NCBI RefSeq assembly: GCF_002901845.1
Contig: NZ_PPQE01000028.1
Span: 50,869 to 114,868 of the forward strand
Length of the DNA stretch: 64,000 nucleotides
DNA from: Staphylococcus hominis subsp. hominis
GTDB lineage: Bacteria; Bacillota; Bacilli; Staphylococcales; Staphylococcaceae
Direction: 5' to 3'
The translations under genes and the position numbers were made by a program. The notes beneath the pieces were generated by a model. That model did not search any database. It was given only the letters and a program-made list of their open reading frames with translations, and had not been told where the DNA came from. Of this stretch, positions 18,430-28,704 are shown one piece after another. Every line of letters starts with the position of its first letter. The stretch's first letter is position 1.

Positions 18430-19188
18430 ATGCCTATTTTAAACGTTAATCATTTATCAAAAGTTTATGGAACGAAACAAAAATTTAAAGCACTACACGA
18501 TATTAACTTTTCAGTCGATAAAGGAGAATTCGTTGCCATTATGGGACCTTCTGGTTCAGGTAAGACAACCCTCCTTAATGTTATCAGTTCGATTGATAGC
18601 ATTTCAGGCGGTACTGTAGAAATCAGTGGCAATGAGATAAACCAGTTGTCTAATAAAAAATTAGCACAATTTCGTAAGAAAGAACTTGGTTTTATTTTCC
18701 AAGATTATAGCGTTTTACCTACATTAACAGTTAAAGAAAATATTATGTTGCCATTATCTGTCCAAAAAATGAAAAAAGATGAAATGGAAAAAAACTATCA
18801 AGACGTCACAGAGGCACTTGGTATTTATGATTTAAGTGATAAATATCCTAGTGAAATTTCTGGAGGTCAACAACAACGTACAGCTGCTGCACGTGCTTTT
18901 GTACATCGACCATCCATCATTTTTGCAGATGAACCCACAGGTGCACTGGATTCAAAAAGTGCACAAGATTTACTTCATCGCTTAGAAGATATGAACAAAC
19001 AATTTAATAGTACGATTATTATGGTTACTCATGATCCTTCAGCAGCAAGTTTTGCACAACGTGTCATTATGTTAAAAGATGGCGATATTCATTCAGACAT
19101 TCATCAACAAAGTAAAACAAAATCTACATTTTACAATGAAATTATTCAATTACAATCAGCCCTAGGCGGTGTGGCAAATGACGTTTAA
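18430..19188 (+). CDS. vraD: ABC transporter ATP-binding protein VraD (bacitracin/lantibiotic resistance)
   Basis: A 252-residue BceA/MacB-type ATPase with Walker A (GPSGSGKTTLLNV, about residues 40-52), a Q-loop in FIFQDYSVLPTLTV, the signature motif SGGQQQRTAAARA and Walker B IIFADEPTGALDSK, then the H-loop in VTHDP. With VraE it forms an exporter-like complex that protects against bacitracin and lantibiotics by freeing lipid-II-cycle targets. The ATG at 18430 is chosen over 18421 because AAGGAG ends just before 18421. It overlaps vraE by 11 bases. Confidence 0.92.
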   Translation: MPILNVNHLSKVYGTKQKFKALHDINFSVDKGEFVAIMGPSGSGKTTLLNVISSIDSISGGTVEISGNEINQLSNKKLAQFRKKELGFIFQDYSVLPTLTVKENIMLPLSVQKMKKDEMEKNYQDVTEALGIYDLSDKYPSEISGGQQQRTAAARAFVHRPSIIFADEPTGALDSKSAQDLLHRLEDMNKQFNSTIIMVTHDPSAASFAQRVIMLKDGDIHSDIHQQSKTKSTFYNEIIQLQSALGGVANDV

Positions 19189-21058
19189 TCAAATTACATT
19201 AAAGAATTTAAAAAGTAATATCAAACATTATGTATTATATCTTTTTTCATTAATCTTAAGCATCATCTTATATTTTAGTTTTGTCACATTACAATACACA
19301 CATAGCTTAAATAATGGTTCATCAAAAATAATCAATCAAGGTGCAAAAGTTGGTTCAGTTTTTTTATTCATTACGATTATCATTTTCTTAATGTATGCGA
19401 ACCATCTATTTATTAAACGTCGTACACGTGAATTTGCATTATTCGAACTCATTGGACTAACACGTGGTAACATTCTTAGAATGCTTGCTATCGAACAAAT
19501 CACTTTATTTATTAGTACAGGCATTATTGGCGTTATCATTGGTATTTTAGGTTCAAAATTATTGCTTTCAATATTAATAAAACTGATGCATTTACACATT
19601 CATGCATCTATAGGATTTGAAGTAGCTGCTTTAATTCAAACAATGATCATGCTAATGTTAGCGTTTATTTTAATTATGTTAGAAAATGCGATCTTTTTAA
19701 AACGAAGAACCATACTTTCTATGATGAAAGACAGTATAAAAACAGAAGCAGTAAAAGCGAAAATCACCACGCCAGAATGTATTGCTGGTATTCTTGGACT
19801 CATAATGATGATGTTAGGTTATTATATGTCTACAGAAATGTTTGGTAAATTTCAAGAATTAACAATGGCCTTATTAACGCCATTTATTATTTTATTCTTA
19901 ACTGTAGTAGGCGCATATTTGTTTTTCAGAAGTTCAGTTTCAATTATTTTTAAATCTTTAAAAAAATCAAAACAGGGTCGTGTCTCTATCACTGATGTCG
20001 TCTTTACATCTTCGATTATGTATAGAATGAAGAAAAATGCGATGTCTTTAACTATTATTACAGTCATTTCAGCAGTTACAGTAACAATATTGTGTTTCGG
20101 AGCAATTAGTAAAGCAAATGCTGACTTTAATATTCAATCATCGTCACCTCAAGATATTAACTTTACTAAAGTAAAGATGGCCCAACAATTTGAACATCAA
20201 CTTAACCAACACGGTATACCATATACAAAAAAAACGTATGAAAATGCCAATACCCATATTATTGAAAATGATGTCATTAAAAGTAAAACGGGTAATGCAA
20301 TGCAAAATGAAAGTATATCAATTATGGCTGATCCTCATATCAAAGGTCATCACGCTACAATTACAAATTTACAAGGTCCACTTTCAATGATGTTTAATGT
20401 TCAAATTCATAAAGATTTAAAACTAAAAGGGCAACAAGTAAAGACATTTTATGTAGATAAAAAAGATTTAAATGAAATCATTCCAATGGATGCTTCACTG
20501 GGTGGACCAGTACTTAAAATTAGCGCAGACAACTATAATGCTTTAAAAACAAAAAATCAACTTACACATCATTATGGTTTTAATATTAAGCATCATAGCG
20601 ATCTTTCAAAAGCTGAAACATTAGCTAAAAAAGGAAACCAAAATGTAGTTTTAAAAAGTGAAACCAAAAAAGCAATTGATGAAAGTAATGGCATTCTTAT
20701 ATTTGTCACTTCTTTCTTAGGTCTTGCATTTTTAGTGGCAGCTGGTTGCATTATTTATATTAAACAAATGGATGAAACTGAAGATGAAATAAACAATTAT
20801 CGTATTCTGCGACGTATTGGTTTTACGAATACAGATATGATAAAAGGACTAGCTTTAAAAATTATATTCAATTTCGGTTTACCGTTAGTAGTCTCTTTAC
20901 TCCATGCCTTTTTTGCAGCAAACGCATTTATGATCTTAATAGGCAATTATACATTGACACCTATCTTCATTGTCATGATTATCTATTCACTCGTATATCT
21001 GATATTTGCAGTTATTTCGTTCATTCATTCAGAACGCATCATTAAAGACGCCATTTAA
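19178..21058 (+). CDS. vraE: ABC transporter permease VraE (bacitracin/lantibiotic resistance)
   Basis: A 626-residue FtsX-like permease with about ten membrane helices: one near residue 25, three at about 55-155, two at 200-255, one near 290, and three at the C-terminus. A large extracellular domain (about 310-510) lies between, as in BceB/VraG/VraE. This domain is thought to sense or bind the peptide. The start overlaps vraD. The length equals that of S. aureus VraE as I recall it. Expression usually depends on a BraRS-type system located elsewhere; no sensor kinase is in this window next to it. Confidence 0.92.
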   Translation: MTFNQITLKNLKSNIKHYVLYLFSLILSIILYFSFVTLQYTHSLNNGSSKIINQGAKVGSVFLFITIIIFLMYANHLFIKRRTREFALFELIGLTRGNILRMLAIEQITLFISTGIIGVIIGILGSKLLLSILIKLMHLHIHASIGFEVAALIQTMIMLMLAFILIMLENAIFLKRRTILSMMKDSIKTEAVKAKITTPECIAGILGLIMMMLGYYMSTEMFGKFQELTMALLTPFIILFLTVVGAYLFFRSSVSIIFKSLKKSKQGRVSITDVVFTSSIMYRMKKNAMSLTIITVISAVTVTILCFGAISKANADFNIQSSSPQDINFTKVKMAQQFEHQLNQHGIPYTKKTYENANTHIIENDVIKSKTGNAMQNESISIMADPHIKGHHATITNLQGPLSMMFNVQIHKDLKLKGQQVKTFYVDKKDLNEIIPMDASLGGPVLKISADNYNALKTKNQLTHHYGFNIKHHSDLSKAETLAKKGNQNVVLKSETKKAIDESNGILIFVTSFLGLAFLVAAGCIIYIKQMDETEDEINNYRILRRIGFTNTDMIKGLALKIIFNFGLPLVVSLLHAFFAANAFMILIGNYTLTPIFIVMIIYSLVYLIFAVISFIHSERIIKDAI

Positions 21059-21084
21059 ATAATAAATTGAAAGGATATATTAAA

Positions 21085-21276
21085 ATGACTATTAAAGAAA
21101 TGATTCAACACGCATATGGCGACTTAGTAAGTTTAAATGTAAATTGGTTTAATGGTATCATGTTAGCTCTGATAGTATTAGTTGCTAGCAGCATTACAAC
21201 GCCATTTATTGGTGTGCCGGTAGGCTTACTTGGCGGTGGCTATATTTTGAAAAGATACGAAGAAAACAAACATTAG
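21085..21276 (+). CDS. vraH: VraH-like small membrane protein
   Basis: A 63-residue protein with a hydrophobic segment at about residues 27-55 rich in Gly and Val (ending PVGLLGGGYILKRYEENKH). Its place directly after vraE, and its size, match VraH, the small protein that with VraDE gives high-level gallidermin and daptomycin resistance in S. aureus. The assignment rests on position, size and topology. The ATG at 21085 follows AAAGGA; a TTG further upstream is not needed. A strong terminator follows. Confidence 0.75.
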   Translation: MTIKEMIQHAYGDLVSLNVNWFNGIMLALIVLVASSITTPFIGVPVGLLGGGYILKRYEENKH

Positions 21277-21280
21277 AATA

Positions 21281-21314
21281 AAAAAGAAGCTCAAATTGAT
21301 TTGAGCTTCTTTTT
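21281..21314. terminator. Bidirectional terminator between vraH and the XRE regulator
   Basis: AAAAAGAAGCTCAAAT pairs with ATTTGAGCTTCTTTTT, with A- and T-runs on either side, between two convergent genes. Confidence 0.9.
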
Positions 21315-21316
21315 CA

Positions 21317-21892
21317 TTAATATTTTAAAAATATCTTTGTTAAATATATACTCAAATAACACATACATAAAAATAAACCCACTACAAAAATAAAAGATAA
21401 TATACTAGTAAATAGATTCCTTTTTTCACTAGATTTTACTTCGTTTGGATCTTTACCATTCATAAAAGCTACTATTCTATCGTAGTTATCTAAATTATAT
21501 TTATACTTAATTTTATCTATTTGAGTACCACTATAAAAGCTAATTAAAAAAAGAATAGCAATTATTATAAATCCCCATGAATTAAAATAATATAAGAGAG
21601 GACCTATAAGTATAGAAGACAAAGTAAATCCAATAATCATAACTAACGACCAAATGTTCATTTTTCTTTTTATAGATTCTTGTTTATTTGAATTTAAATC
21701 TCCTCTAACTAAATCATCTAGTGAGATATCAAACAACTCACACATTACTAGTAAATTATGAATATCTGGATAACTCTTTTCATTTTCCCAATTTGATATT
21801 GTCTGTCTAGAAACATATAATTTTTCTGCTAAGTATTCTTGAGAATATTCATCTCTTTCTCGATATTTTCTTATTTGTTGACCGATATTCAT
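21317..21892 (-). CDS. XRE-family regulator with C-terminal membrane segments
   Basis: A 191-residue protein. Residues 1-66 form a helix-turn-helix of the Cro/CI type (NIGQQIRKYRERDEYSQEYLAEKLYVSRQTISNWENEKSYPD) with the usual ISLDDLV tail. After a Lys/Arg stretch there are three or four hydrophobic segments at about 78-95, 100-118 and 164-188. Membrane-tethered XRE regulators of this layout are common in Firmicutes and often respond to envelope conditions. The target is unknown. It is convergent with vraH, which makes an envelope-stress link attractive but unproven. Confidence 0.85.
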   Translation of the reverse strand: MNIGQQIRKYRERDEYSQEYLAEKLYVSRQTISNWENEKSYPDIHNLLVMCELFDISLDDLVRGDLNSNKQESIKRKMNIWSLVMIIGFTLSSILIGPLLYYFNSWGFIIIAILFLISFYSGTQIDKIKYKYNLDNYDRIVAFMNGKDPNEVKSSEKRNLFTSILSFIFVVGLFLCMCYLSIYLTKIFLKY

Positions 21893-22307
21893 TCATTCAC
21901 CTCGTTATAAATTAAACTATTTTTATTTAATTTTTAAAATCATAATACTATATTTATAAAAGCGTTTTTTCTAATAAAAGGCTATCAATTTTCTTTTACA
22001 TTATCTTAGTTTTAGTGTAAAAAATGTTTTACATTTTAGTATATCGCAATATTTTAAGATCTTTAGAACAAATATAAGCAAAGTATTGGTGGTGAAATTC
22101 CTAAAGGGGTAGGACAAATTAAAGATTGAGACCTTAATCATAAATAAACATGAAAAGACTTTGAGTTGACATAAACTGAAACCATCCCCTAGGAAAGCGA
22201 AATCGTATAATACTGATTATTAATAAAAAACCCATAGATTAAAATCATCTACGGGTTATATAAGAATAAGAATTATACTCTAATTTCTTATAGTTTCAAT
22301 ATTTTTA
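21893..22307. other. Intergenic stretch of 415 bases, mostly AT-rich
   Basis: The first 130 bases should hold the promoter of the XRE regulator. Around 22087-22130 there is a short open stretch encoding GGEIPKGVGQIKD before a stop, which could be the remnant of a lost gene; I cannot identify it. The right end holds the terminator of the TetR operon. Confidence 0.4.
22226..22257 (-). terminator. Terminator of the TetR/membrane protein operon
   Basis: On the minus strand AACCCGTAGAT pairs with ATCTATGGGTT and is followed by TTTTATT. It lies about 50 bases after the tetR-like stop codon. Confidence 0.75.
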
Positions 22308-22850
22308 CTATTCAATATTATATGCATCTAAAATTACTTTTAATAACTTTTTAATATAAGTTTCATTAAGGACGTTAGGCTTAATTAATATATTGAAATA
22401 AATCGGTGAAAAAATTAAATCAATAAATAAATCTTGGTCCGCTTCGTCAATATATTTAGAAATAATAGTCTTCAATATTTTACGATTGCTATCAAAATAA
22501 CCTTTCATAAATATGTCACGTGCTTCAGATTTTTGATAACTAATTAATATTTCAATCACAGCACGACCTAAATGAGTTTGATAAATATTCATAATTCTTA
22601 TTAGAAAATGATACAATTCATCGTACATCGTTTTATAATCATTTTCAAAAACGTGGATTCGACTGACAAACATATCGACAATAATAGATGATTTATCTTT
22701 CCAACGTCTATAAATCGTCGCTTTAGAAACACCAGTATTTTCAGAAATTTGATCTATTGTTATATCTCTAAAATAAGTCGTTTCTAATAACTGATCAATT
22801 TCTTTAAATATTTTTTCATTGATTGTTGGATCTTTCGGTCTTCCAGCCAT
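22308..22850 (-). CDS. TetR/AcrR family transcriptional regulator
   Basis: A 180-residue regulator. The N-terminal helix-turn-helix is ITIDQISENTGVSKATIYRRWKDKSSIIVDMF at about residues 30-61. The C-terminal ligand domain is of the TetR_C_16-like helical type and ends in KLLKVILDAYNIE. It is the last gene of a three-gene minus-strand unit with two small membrane proteins and overlaps the middle gene by 35 bases. A long palindrome at 23613-23642, ahead of the first gene, is the likely autoregulatory operator. Confidence 0.92.
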   Translation of the reverse strand: MAGRPKDPTINEKIFKEIDQLLETTYFRDITIDQISENTGVSKATIYRRWKDKSSIIVDMFVSRIHVFENDYKTMYDELYHFLIRIMNIYQTHLGRAVIEILISYQKSEARDIFMKGYFDSNRKILKTIISKYIDEADQDLFIDLIFSPIYFNILIKPNVLNETYIKKLLKVILDAYNIE

Positions 22851-23211
22851 CTTTTCTCCTTCTTAAACGTGAAATAAATTCTACAATTTCAAAGATAATT
22901 ACTGCACTAATAAACCATACAACAAAACCAACCAAAATACTAAGTAACCACTCATGTGTAGAATATAACATTGCCCATGTTGCTAAGATACTACATAATA
23001 CACCTGTCATACCAAAAACTGCACCTCTACTAACATGTTTGGCAACGACATCCCCATGTTGCATACCAGTAATAAATAAAGAAACAAGAAATACTGCAGG
23101 TAATGTTGCAAAAACGCCACCTAATTCCTTCCAAGGTAGCATAACTGAAATAATATAACTTAACATAACGGCTAAACCACCCACGAGAAATTTGATAAAA
23201 GTTAATTTCAT
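22816..23211 (-). CDS. DUF3147-like small membrane protein (second of a pair)
   Basis: A 131-residue protein with four predicted helices (about residues 5-25, 33-49, 60-80, 85-110) and a strongly basic C-terminal tail (SRLRRRKDGWKTER). The second half of helix 1 through FATLPAVFLVSLFITGMQHGD mirrors IATMPAVYLAAIIALAIDHRGE in the upstream neighbour, so the two are paralogues that probably form a heterodimer (inference). The ATG at 23211 follows GGAGG; the longer in-frame TTG start would overlap that site. It overlaps the tetR-like gene. Confidence 0.85.
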   Translation of the reverse strand: MKLTFIKFLVGGLAVMLSYIISVMLPWKELGGVFATLPAVFLVSLFITGMQHGDVVAKHVSRGAVFGMTGVLCSILATWAMLYSTHEWLLSILVGFVVWFISAVIIFEIVEFISRLRRRKDGWKTERSNNQ

Positions 23212-23229
23212 TAAAAAGTCCTCCAAATA

Positions 23230-23592
23230 TTAAGAAATATGTCGTACTGCAAAAATAGCAATTGAAATGACTAACCAACAAATAAATGCAAACGCTGTAC
23301 CTTTTTTATAATCTCGTTTACTTATATAAAGCGACGTAATCAATACTGTAATGATGCAAGAAATAATACCTATTATAGCTCCTGAACTAAGATGTATCGA
23401 CATTTGAATCAGCCGTTCTCCTCGATGATCTATAGCTAAAGCAATAATAGCTGCTAGGTAGACTGCCGGCATAGTCGCAATAATGCCGCCCATTTTTCCT
23501 CCTACTTTTTCAGCCATCATTGATGCAAAGGCAACAGCGATACCTCCAATCACAAAATGAAGTATCGCACTTGAAATTGATATTCCGAACAC
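23230..23592 (-). CDS. DUF3147-like small membrane protein (first of a pair)
   Basis: A 120-residue protein with four hydrophobic helices, containing GGIIATMPAVYLAAIIALAIDHRGERLIQMS and a short basic loop (SKRDYKKG). It is the first gene of the TetR operon and is 18 bases from its paralogue. The start codon is GTG at 23592; an ATG two bases upstream is in another frame. The function is unknown. Paired four-helix proteins under TetR control suggest a small transporter or permease-like complex. Confidence 0.82.
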   Translation of the reverse strand: MFGISISSAILHFVIGGIAVAFASMMAEKVGGKMGGIIATMPAVYLAAIIALAIDHRGERLIQMSIHLSSGAIIGIISCIITVLITSLYISKRDYKKGTAFAFICWLVISIAIFAVRHIS

Positions 23593-23612
23593 ATGAAACC
23601 CTTCTTACCTTA

Positions 23613-23642
23613 ATTAATAAACGATACGTTTCGTTTATTAAT
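23613..23642 (-). promoter_or_regulatory. Probable TetR operator
   Basis: A perfect 12-base inverted repeat, ATTAATAAACGA and TCGTTTATTAAT, is separated by six bases (TACGTT). It lies 20 bases upstream of the first gene of the TetR operon, over the likely -10 region. Its length and symmetry fit a TetR-family operator and imply autorepression. Confidence 0.75.
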
Positions 23643-23708
23643 ATTGTAATTCTATTTTCAAACTATGTAAATATGAAATAAAAAATCAATTATTATAAAA
23701 GAATTGAC

Positions 23709-23757
23709 AAAAAAAGAACAGAGTACTGAATACAACATTCATTCTACCTGTTCTTTT
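23709..23757 (-). terminator. Terminator of noc
   Basis: On the minus strand AAAAGAACAG pairs with CTGTTCTTTT, followed by TTTG, six bases after the noc stop. Confidence 0.8.
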
Positions 23758-23762
23758 AGTCA

Positions 23763-24602
23763 TTAACGTTTATATAGTTTTATTTTAATTTCGTAATAAT
23801 CCTCGTGGTCTTTATCACGATGCTCAACATGAATACCCGAGTCTTCAATGGCTTGAATACTCTTACCAACTTCATCACGTGCTTGTGTCAAATCTTTAGC
23901 AAATTGGAATGTTTTTGCTTTTACTTTTTCAGGAGCTGATTTTTGTTTCACACGAGCTTCTGTCTGTTTGACATTCAATTTCTGAGCAATAACTTGTTCA
24001 ATCAATTGTTCTTGATCCGCTTCTTTTAAGGATAATACTGCACGTGCATGACGTTCTGTAATTTTACCTTCACGTAATCGTACAATTACTTTTGGTGCTA
24101 ATTTAAGTAAGCGTAATTTATTAGCAATAAAACTTTGGCTTTTTCCAAGACTTTGCGCTAACTCACTTTGAGTGGTTTGTCCAATTTCAAGTAACTTTTT
24201 ATAAGCTTCGGCTTCTTCTATTGCAGATAAATTTTCACGTTGGATATTCTCAATAAGGGCGACTACAGCAGTTTCTTCATCATTCATATGACGAATAATG
24301 ACGTCTGCTTTAGATTGATGCAAGGATTGTAATGCTCTAAATCGTCGTTCACCAGCAATAATTTCATACATATTCTCTTCTATAGGTCGAACGACAATGG
24401 GTTGTAATAACCCATGTTCTTCTATCGACTCAGCAAGTTCTGTAATTTTACTTGAATCAAACACTTGGCGCGGTTGATAACGGTTAGGTACGATACGCTC
24501 TATTTGAATGGATTCCACACTTGAATGACGATTTTCTTCAATATAATCAACGATGTCTTCTTTATTTTTTAAACCAAATAGTTTAGAAAAAGGTTTTTTC
24601 AT
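23763..24602 (-). CDS. noc: Nucleoid occlusion protein Noc
   Basis: A 279-residue ParB-family protein. It starts MKKPFSKLFGLKNKEDIV, the amphipathic membrane-targeting N-terminus that marks Noc rather than ParB. The CTPase domain follows (NRYQPRQVFDSSKITELAESI and GERRFRALQSL), then a helix-turn-helix TQSELAQSLGKSQSFIANKLRLLKL. Noc binds dispersed sites, is recruited to the membrane and prevents division over the nucleoid. It is downstream of rsmG-mnmG-mnmE, the ancestral Firmicutes order. The true ParB of this chromosome is at 5658-6482. Confidence 0.96.
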   Translation of the reverse strand: MKKPFSKLFGLKNKEDIVDYIEENRHSSVESIQIERIVPNRYQPRQVFDSSKITELAESIEEHGLLQPIVVRPIEENMYEIIAGERRFRALQSLHQSKADVIIRHMNDEETAVVALIENIQRENLSAIEEAEAYKKLLEIGQTTQSELAQSLGKSQSFIANKLRLLKLAPKVIVRLREGKITERHARAVLSLKEADQEQLIEQVIAQKLNVKQTEARVKQKSAPEKVKAKTFQFAKDLTQARDEVGKSIQAIEDSGIHVEHRDKDHEDYYEIKIKLYKR

Positions 24603-24655
24603 TGTCCATTCACTCCTCTTAAAATCAATTTTAACATGAGTAACCGAAAAATTGA

Positions 24656-25378
24656 TTAATTTTCTAATAAAGGAGCTTTATTAGGCGTACCAGGTTTTCT
24701 AGGATATTTTTTAGGTGTTTGACGGCGCTTATCAACTATAATCATTTGTCGTTCACCTGCATCTTCTGGTAAATCAAACGTGTAAGAATCACTAAACGCT
24801 CCACCTAAGATGCTTATACCAAATTGTGCTTCTGCTAATTCTTCTTCACCTTTTGCAGACTTTAATGCAATAAACTGGCCGCCTTTTTTAACTAACGGCA
24901 AACACAACTCACTTAGAACAGTAAGTCTTGCCACTGCACGTGCTGTTACCACATCATATGTTTCTCTATTGACACCTTTACCAAATGTTTCTGCTCGATC
25001 ATGAACAAAACTTACTTGGGTTAATCCAAGTTCAACTGCTAAATGATTTAAAAACTGAATACGTTTATTTAATGAATCGACAATGGTAACTTTCAATTCT
25101 GGAAAAACAATTTTTAAAGGAATGCTTGGAAATCCAGCGCCAGCCCCTACATCACAAAGTGTTAATGGCTGATTAAAATCATAGTAAAATCCAGCTGTAA
25201 TAGAATCATAGAAATGTTTCAAGTAAACTTCATGCTCATCAGTAATACTTGTTAAATTCATTTTTTCATTCCATTCAACAAGCAAACGATAATAGGTTTG
25301 AAATTGTTGTTGTTGTTGATCTGTTAATTCAATACCTTGCTCACTTAACGCTTTTGTTAACCATTCGATGCCACTCAT
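24656..25378 (-). CDS. rsmG: 16S rRNA (guanine527-N7)-methyltransferase
   Basis: A 240-residue SAM-dependent methyltransferase (GidB). Motif I is [17 protein letters not shown] at about residues 75-91. Further motifs are [23 protein letters not shown] and [24 protein letters not shown]. The basic C-terminus [14 protein letters not shown] is also typical. It makes m7G527 in 16S rRNA, and loss gives low-level streptomycin resistance. Its start codon overlaps the mnmG stop by one base, so the two are translationally coupled. Confidence 0.97.
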   Translation of the reverse strand: MSGIEWLTKALSEQGIELTDQQQQQFQTYYRLLVEWNEKMNLTSITDEHEVYLKHFYDSITAGFYYDFNQPLTLCDVGAGAGFPSIPLKIVFPELKVTIVDSLNKRIQFLNHLAVELGLTQVSFVHDRAETFGKGVNRETYDVVTARAVARLTVLSELCLPLVKKGGQFIALKSAKGEEELAEAQFGISILGGAFSDSYTFDLPEDAGERQMIIVDKRRQTPKKYPRKPGTPNKAPLLEN

Positions 25379-27255
25379 TAATTTTTCACCCTTTGTAATT
25401 TACCTTGTTCTAAATATACAAGTAAGATAGAAATATCTGCAGGATTAACACCTGAAATACGTGATGCTTGCGCAATATTTAATGGTTTAACCTCTGATAA
25501 TTTTTCTCGTGCTTCAGTAGCTAAACTATCCACTTTACTATAATCTAAGTCTTCTGGAATTTTCTTTTCTTCCATACGTTTAACTTTTTCAACTTGTTGT
25601 AATGATTTATTGATGTAACCTTCATATTTCGTTTGAATTTCAACTTGTTCTTCTACCGCTTCTGGTAACTGATGCGTTTCTTCTAATATCTCTAAAATTG
25701 TATTATACGTCATTTCAGGACGGCGCAATAAATCAATGGCTAAGATACCATCTTTTAAGCGAGAACCACCATGAGCTTCAATCACAGATTGCGTATGTTC
25801 ATTCGGTTTAATACGGATATTTGATAAACGGTCAATTTCATCTTGAATTTGTTGACGTTTATCATTAAAACGTGCATAACGTTCTTCAGAAATCATGCCT
25901 AAGTCATAACCAATATCAGTTAAACGTAAGTCGGCATTATCATGACGTAATAATAAGCGATATTCAGCACGAGAAGTCAATAAACGATAAGGCTCATTCG
26001 TTCCTTTTGTTACTAAATCATCAATTAAGACACCAATATAAGCATCTGAACGACTTAGAATTTTTTCGCCTGTACCTAATACGTTACCTGCAGCATTAAT
26101 ACCTGCCATAATGCCTTGGCCTGCTGCTTCTTCATAACCAGATGTACCATTAATTTGCCCTGCAGTGTATAAGTTTTTAATCATTTTAGTTTCTAATGTT
26201 GGCCATAATTGTGTTGGCACAATCGCATCATATTCAATCGCGTAACCTGCACGCATCATATCAGCTTTTTCAAGACCTGGAATAGTAGCTAACATTTGAC
26301 GTTGAACATGTTCAGGAAGACTGGTTGATAAGCCTTGCACATAAACTTCATTCGTATTACGTCCTTCTGGTTCTAAGAAAAGTTGATGACGTGGTTTGTC
26401 GTTAAAACGTACAAATTTATCTTCAATAGATGGACAATAACGTGGACCTGTACCTTTAATCATACCTGAATACATGGCTGATAAATGTAAATTATCATCA
26501 ATAACTTTATGTGTACGATCATTTGTATACGTGAGCCAACAAGGTAGTTGGTCTAAAATGTATTCGGTAGTTTCAAAACTAAACGCACGACCAACGTCAT
26601 CGCCAGGTTGAATCTCAGTTTTAGAATAGTCGATGGTTTTAGAATTCACACGTGGCGGTGTACCTGTTTTAAAACGCACAACTTCAAACCCAAGTTCTCT
26701 TAAATTATCAGCTAATGAAATAGATGGAAGTTGATGGTTTGGACCACTTGAATATTTCATATTCCCTAAAATGATTTCACCACGTAAGAATGTACCTGTC
26801 GTGATGACTACAGCTTTCGCATGATACTCTGTACCTATGTTTGTACGTACACCTTTAACTTCATCATTTTCAATCAATAATTCGTCTACCATACCTTGCA
26901 TGATATCTAAGTTATCTTCATCTTCAATGACACGTTTCATTTCTTGTTGATAAAGCACTTTATCAGCTTGAGCACGTAATGCACGAACTGCTGGACCTTT
27001 ACCAGTATTAAGCATACGCATTTGAATGTGTGTTTTATCAATGGCTTTAGCCATTTGGCCACCTAATGCGTCGATTTCACGTACTACTATTCCTTTTGCT
27101 GGGCCGCCGACTGATGGGTTACATGGCATAAAGGCGATATTATCTAAGTTAATGGTTAACATTAACGTTTTAGCACCACGTCTTGCTGAAGCTAATCCCG
27201 CTTCAATTCCAGCGTGACCGGCACCAATAACAATTACATCATATTCTTGAACCAT
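25378..27255 (-). CDS. mnmG: tRNA uridine-5-carboxymethylaminomethyl modification enzyme MnmG
   Basis: A 625-residue FAD enzyme. The dinucleotide-binding start is [22 protein letters not shown]. Conserved boxes include [41 protein letters not shown] and the C-terminal helical MnmE-binding region ([34 protein letters not shown]). With MnmE it modifies U34 of several tRNAs. The gene follows mnmE by 69 bases on the same strand. Confidence 0.98.
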   Translation of the reverse strand: MVQEYDVIVIGAGHAGIEAGLASARRGAKTLMLTINLDNIAFMPCNPSVGGPAKGIVVREIDALGGQMAKAIDKTHIQMRMLNTGKGPAVRALRAQADKVLYQQEMKRVIEDEDNLDIMQGMVDELLIENDEVKGVRTNIGTEYHAKAVVITTGTFLRGEIILGNMKYSSGPNHQLPSISLADNLRELGFEVVRFKTGTPPRVNSKTIDYSKTEIQPGDDVGRAFSFETTEYILDQLPCWLTYTNDRTHKVIDDNLHLSAMYSGMIKGTGPRYCPSIEDKFVRFNDKPRHQLFLEPEGRNTNEVYVQGLSTSLPEHVQRQMLATIPGLEKADMMRAGYAIEYDAIVPTQLWPTLETKMIKNLYTAGQINGTSGYEEAAGQGIMAGINAAGNVLGTGEKILSRSDAYIGVLIDDLVTKGTNEPYRLLTSRAEYRLLLRHDNADLRLTDIGYDLGMISEERYARFNDKRQQIQDEIDRLSNIRIKPNEHTQSVIEAHGGSRLKDGILAIDLLRRPEMTYNTILEILEETHQLPEAVEEQVEIQTKYEGYINKSLQQVEKVKRMEEKKIPEDLDYSKVDSLATEAREKLSEVKPLNIAQASRISGVNPADISILLVYLEQGKLQRVKN

Positions 27256-27324
27256 TGAATGGACCTCCCTATTTTTTCTTAATTATTATTATTCATTTTA
27301 GACTACTGACCGTCTTAATTTTTA

Positions 27325-28704
27325 TTATTTACCTAAACAGAATTGACTAAATAGCTGATTAATTAATTCATCACTTGCTGATTCTCCAATAATTTCTCCT
27401 AATAATTCCCATGTACGAGTTAAATCAATTTGAACCATATCCATAGGAATACCAGCTTCAGCTGCATCAATAGCATCTTGAATTGTTTGTCTTGCTTGTT
27501 TTAAAAGTGAGATATGTCTTGAATTTGAAACATAAGTCATATCTTGATTTTGTACTTCTCCACCAAAGAATAAATCTCTGATTTGTAATTCTAATTCGTC
27601 GATACCTTCTTGTTTTAACATTGATGTTTGAATAAGTGGTGTGCCCCCTATCATAGTTTTAACTTCTTCAATATCTAATTGACGTTCTAAATCTGTTTTA
27701 TTAACAATAACAATAGCATCTTCATTTTTTATGACTTCATATAATGTACGATCTTCTTCAGTTAAAGGTTCGTTGTTATTTAATACAAAAAGGATTAAAT
27801 CCGCTTCGCTTAATGCTTTACGTGAACGCTCTACGCCTATTTTTTCTACAATATCTTCAGTATCACGAATGCCTGCTGTATCAACAAGTCTTAATGGAAC
27901 ACCACGTACATTAACGTATTCTTCTAATACATCTCGAGTTGTTCCAGCTACTTCAGTGACAATGGCTTTATTATCTTGAATAAGATTATTTAGCATTGAA
28001 GATTTACCTACATTCGGTTTACCGACAATCACTGTAGATAATCCTTCTCTCATAATCTTACCTTGAGTACCGGTTTCTAATAATTGATCAATTTCATTTT
28101 TAATTTTTTTAGATTGCGCAAGTAAAAATTCCGTTGTTGCATCTTCAACATCATCATATTCTGGATAATCAATGTTCACTTCAACTTGGGCAAGAATTTC
28201 TAATATCGATTGACGTTGTTGTTTAATTAAATCACTCAAACGACCTTCAATTTGATTCATTGCAACTTTAGAGGCTCTATCCGTTTTAGAACGAATGAAG
28301 TCCATGACTGCTTCTGCTTGAGATAAGTCAATTCGGCCATTTAAAAACGCACGCTTAGTATATTCGCCGGGTTCCGCCATTCTAGCGCCATGTGTCATAG
28401 TAAGTTCTAGTATACGATTAATTGTCAAAATACCCCCATGACAATTAATTTCAATAATATCTTCACGTGTAAAGGTCTTTGGTGCACGTAAAACTGAAAT
28501 CATCACTTCTTCTACAACTTCATCTGTCTCAGGATCTATAATATGGCCGTAATTAATAGTGTGTGATGGAACATCTTTTAATTTTTTCTTTCCTTTATAT
28601 AACTTATCACCTATTTCAACCGCTTCTGGACCAGACAACCGTACAATACCAATTGCACCTTCTCCCATTGGAGTTGAAATACTTGTAATTGTATCAAAAT
28701 CCAT
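27325..28704 (-). CDS. mnmE: tRNA modification GTPase MnmE
   Basis: A 459-residue protein with an N-terminal tetrahydrofolate-binding domain ([23 protein letters not shown]). A helical domain surrounds the G domain at about residues 220-375: G1 [13 protein letters not shown]3 [11 protein letters not shown]4 NKTD. The C-terminal FCLGK contains the catalytic cysteine motif C(I/L/V)GK. It works with MnmG. It lies after rnpA with a 140-base gap; the Bacillus genes spoIIIJ and jag are missing from this gap, as in other staphylococci. Confidence 0.98.
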   Translation of the reverse strand: MDFDTITSISTPMGEGAIGIVRLSGPEAVEIGDKLYKGKKKLKDVPSHTINYGHIIDPETDEVVEEVMISVLRAPKTFTREDIIEINCHGGILTINRILELTMTHGARMAEPGEYTKRAFLNGRIDLSQAEAVMDFIRSKTDRASKVAMNQIEGRLSDLIKQQRQSILEILAQVEVNIDYPEYDDVEDATTEFLLAQSKKIKNEIDQLLETGTQGKIMREGLSTVIVGKPNVGKSSMLNNLIQDNKAIVTEVAGTTRDVLEEYVNVRGVPLRLVDTAGIRDTEDIVEKIGVERSRKALSEADLILFVLNNNEPLTEEDRTLYEVIKNEDAIVIVNKTDLERQLDIEEVKTMIGGTPLIQTSMLKQEGIDELELQIRDLFFGGEVQNQDMTYVSNSRHISLLKQARQTIQDAIDAAEAGIPMDMVQIDLTRTWELLGEIIGESASDELINQLFSQFCLGK

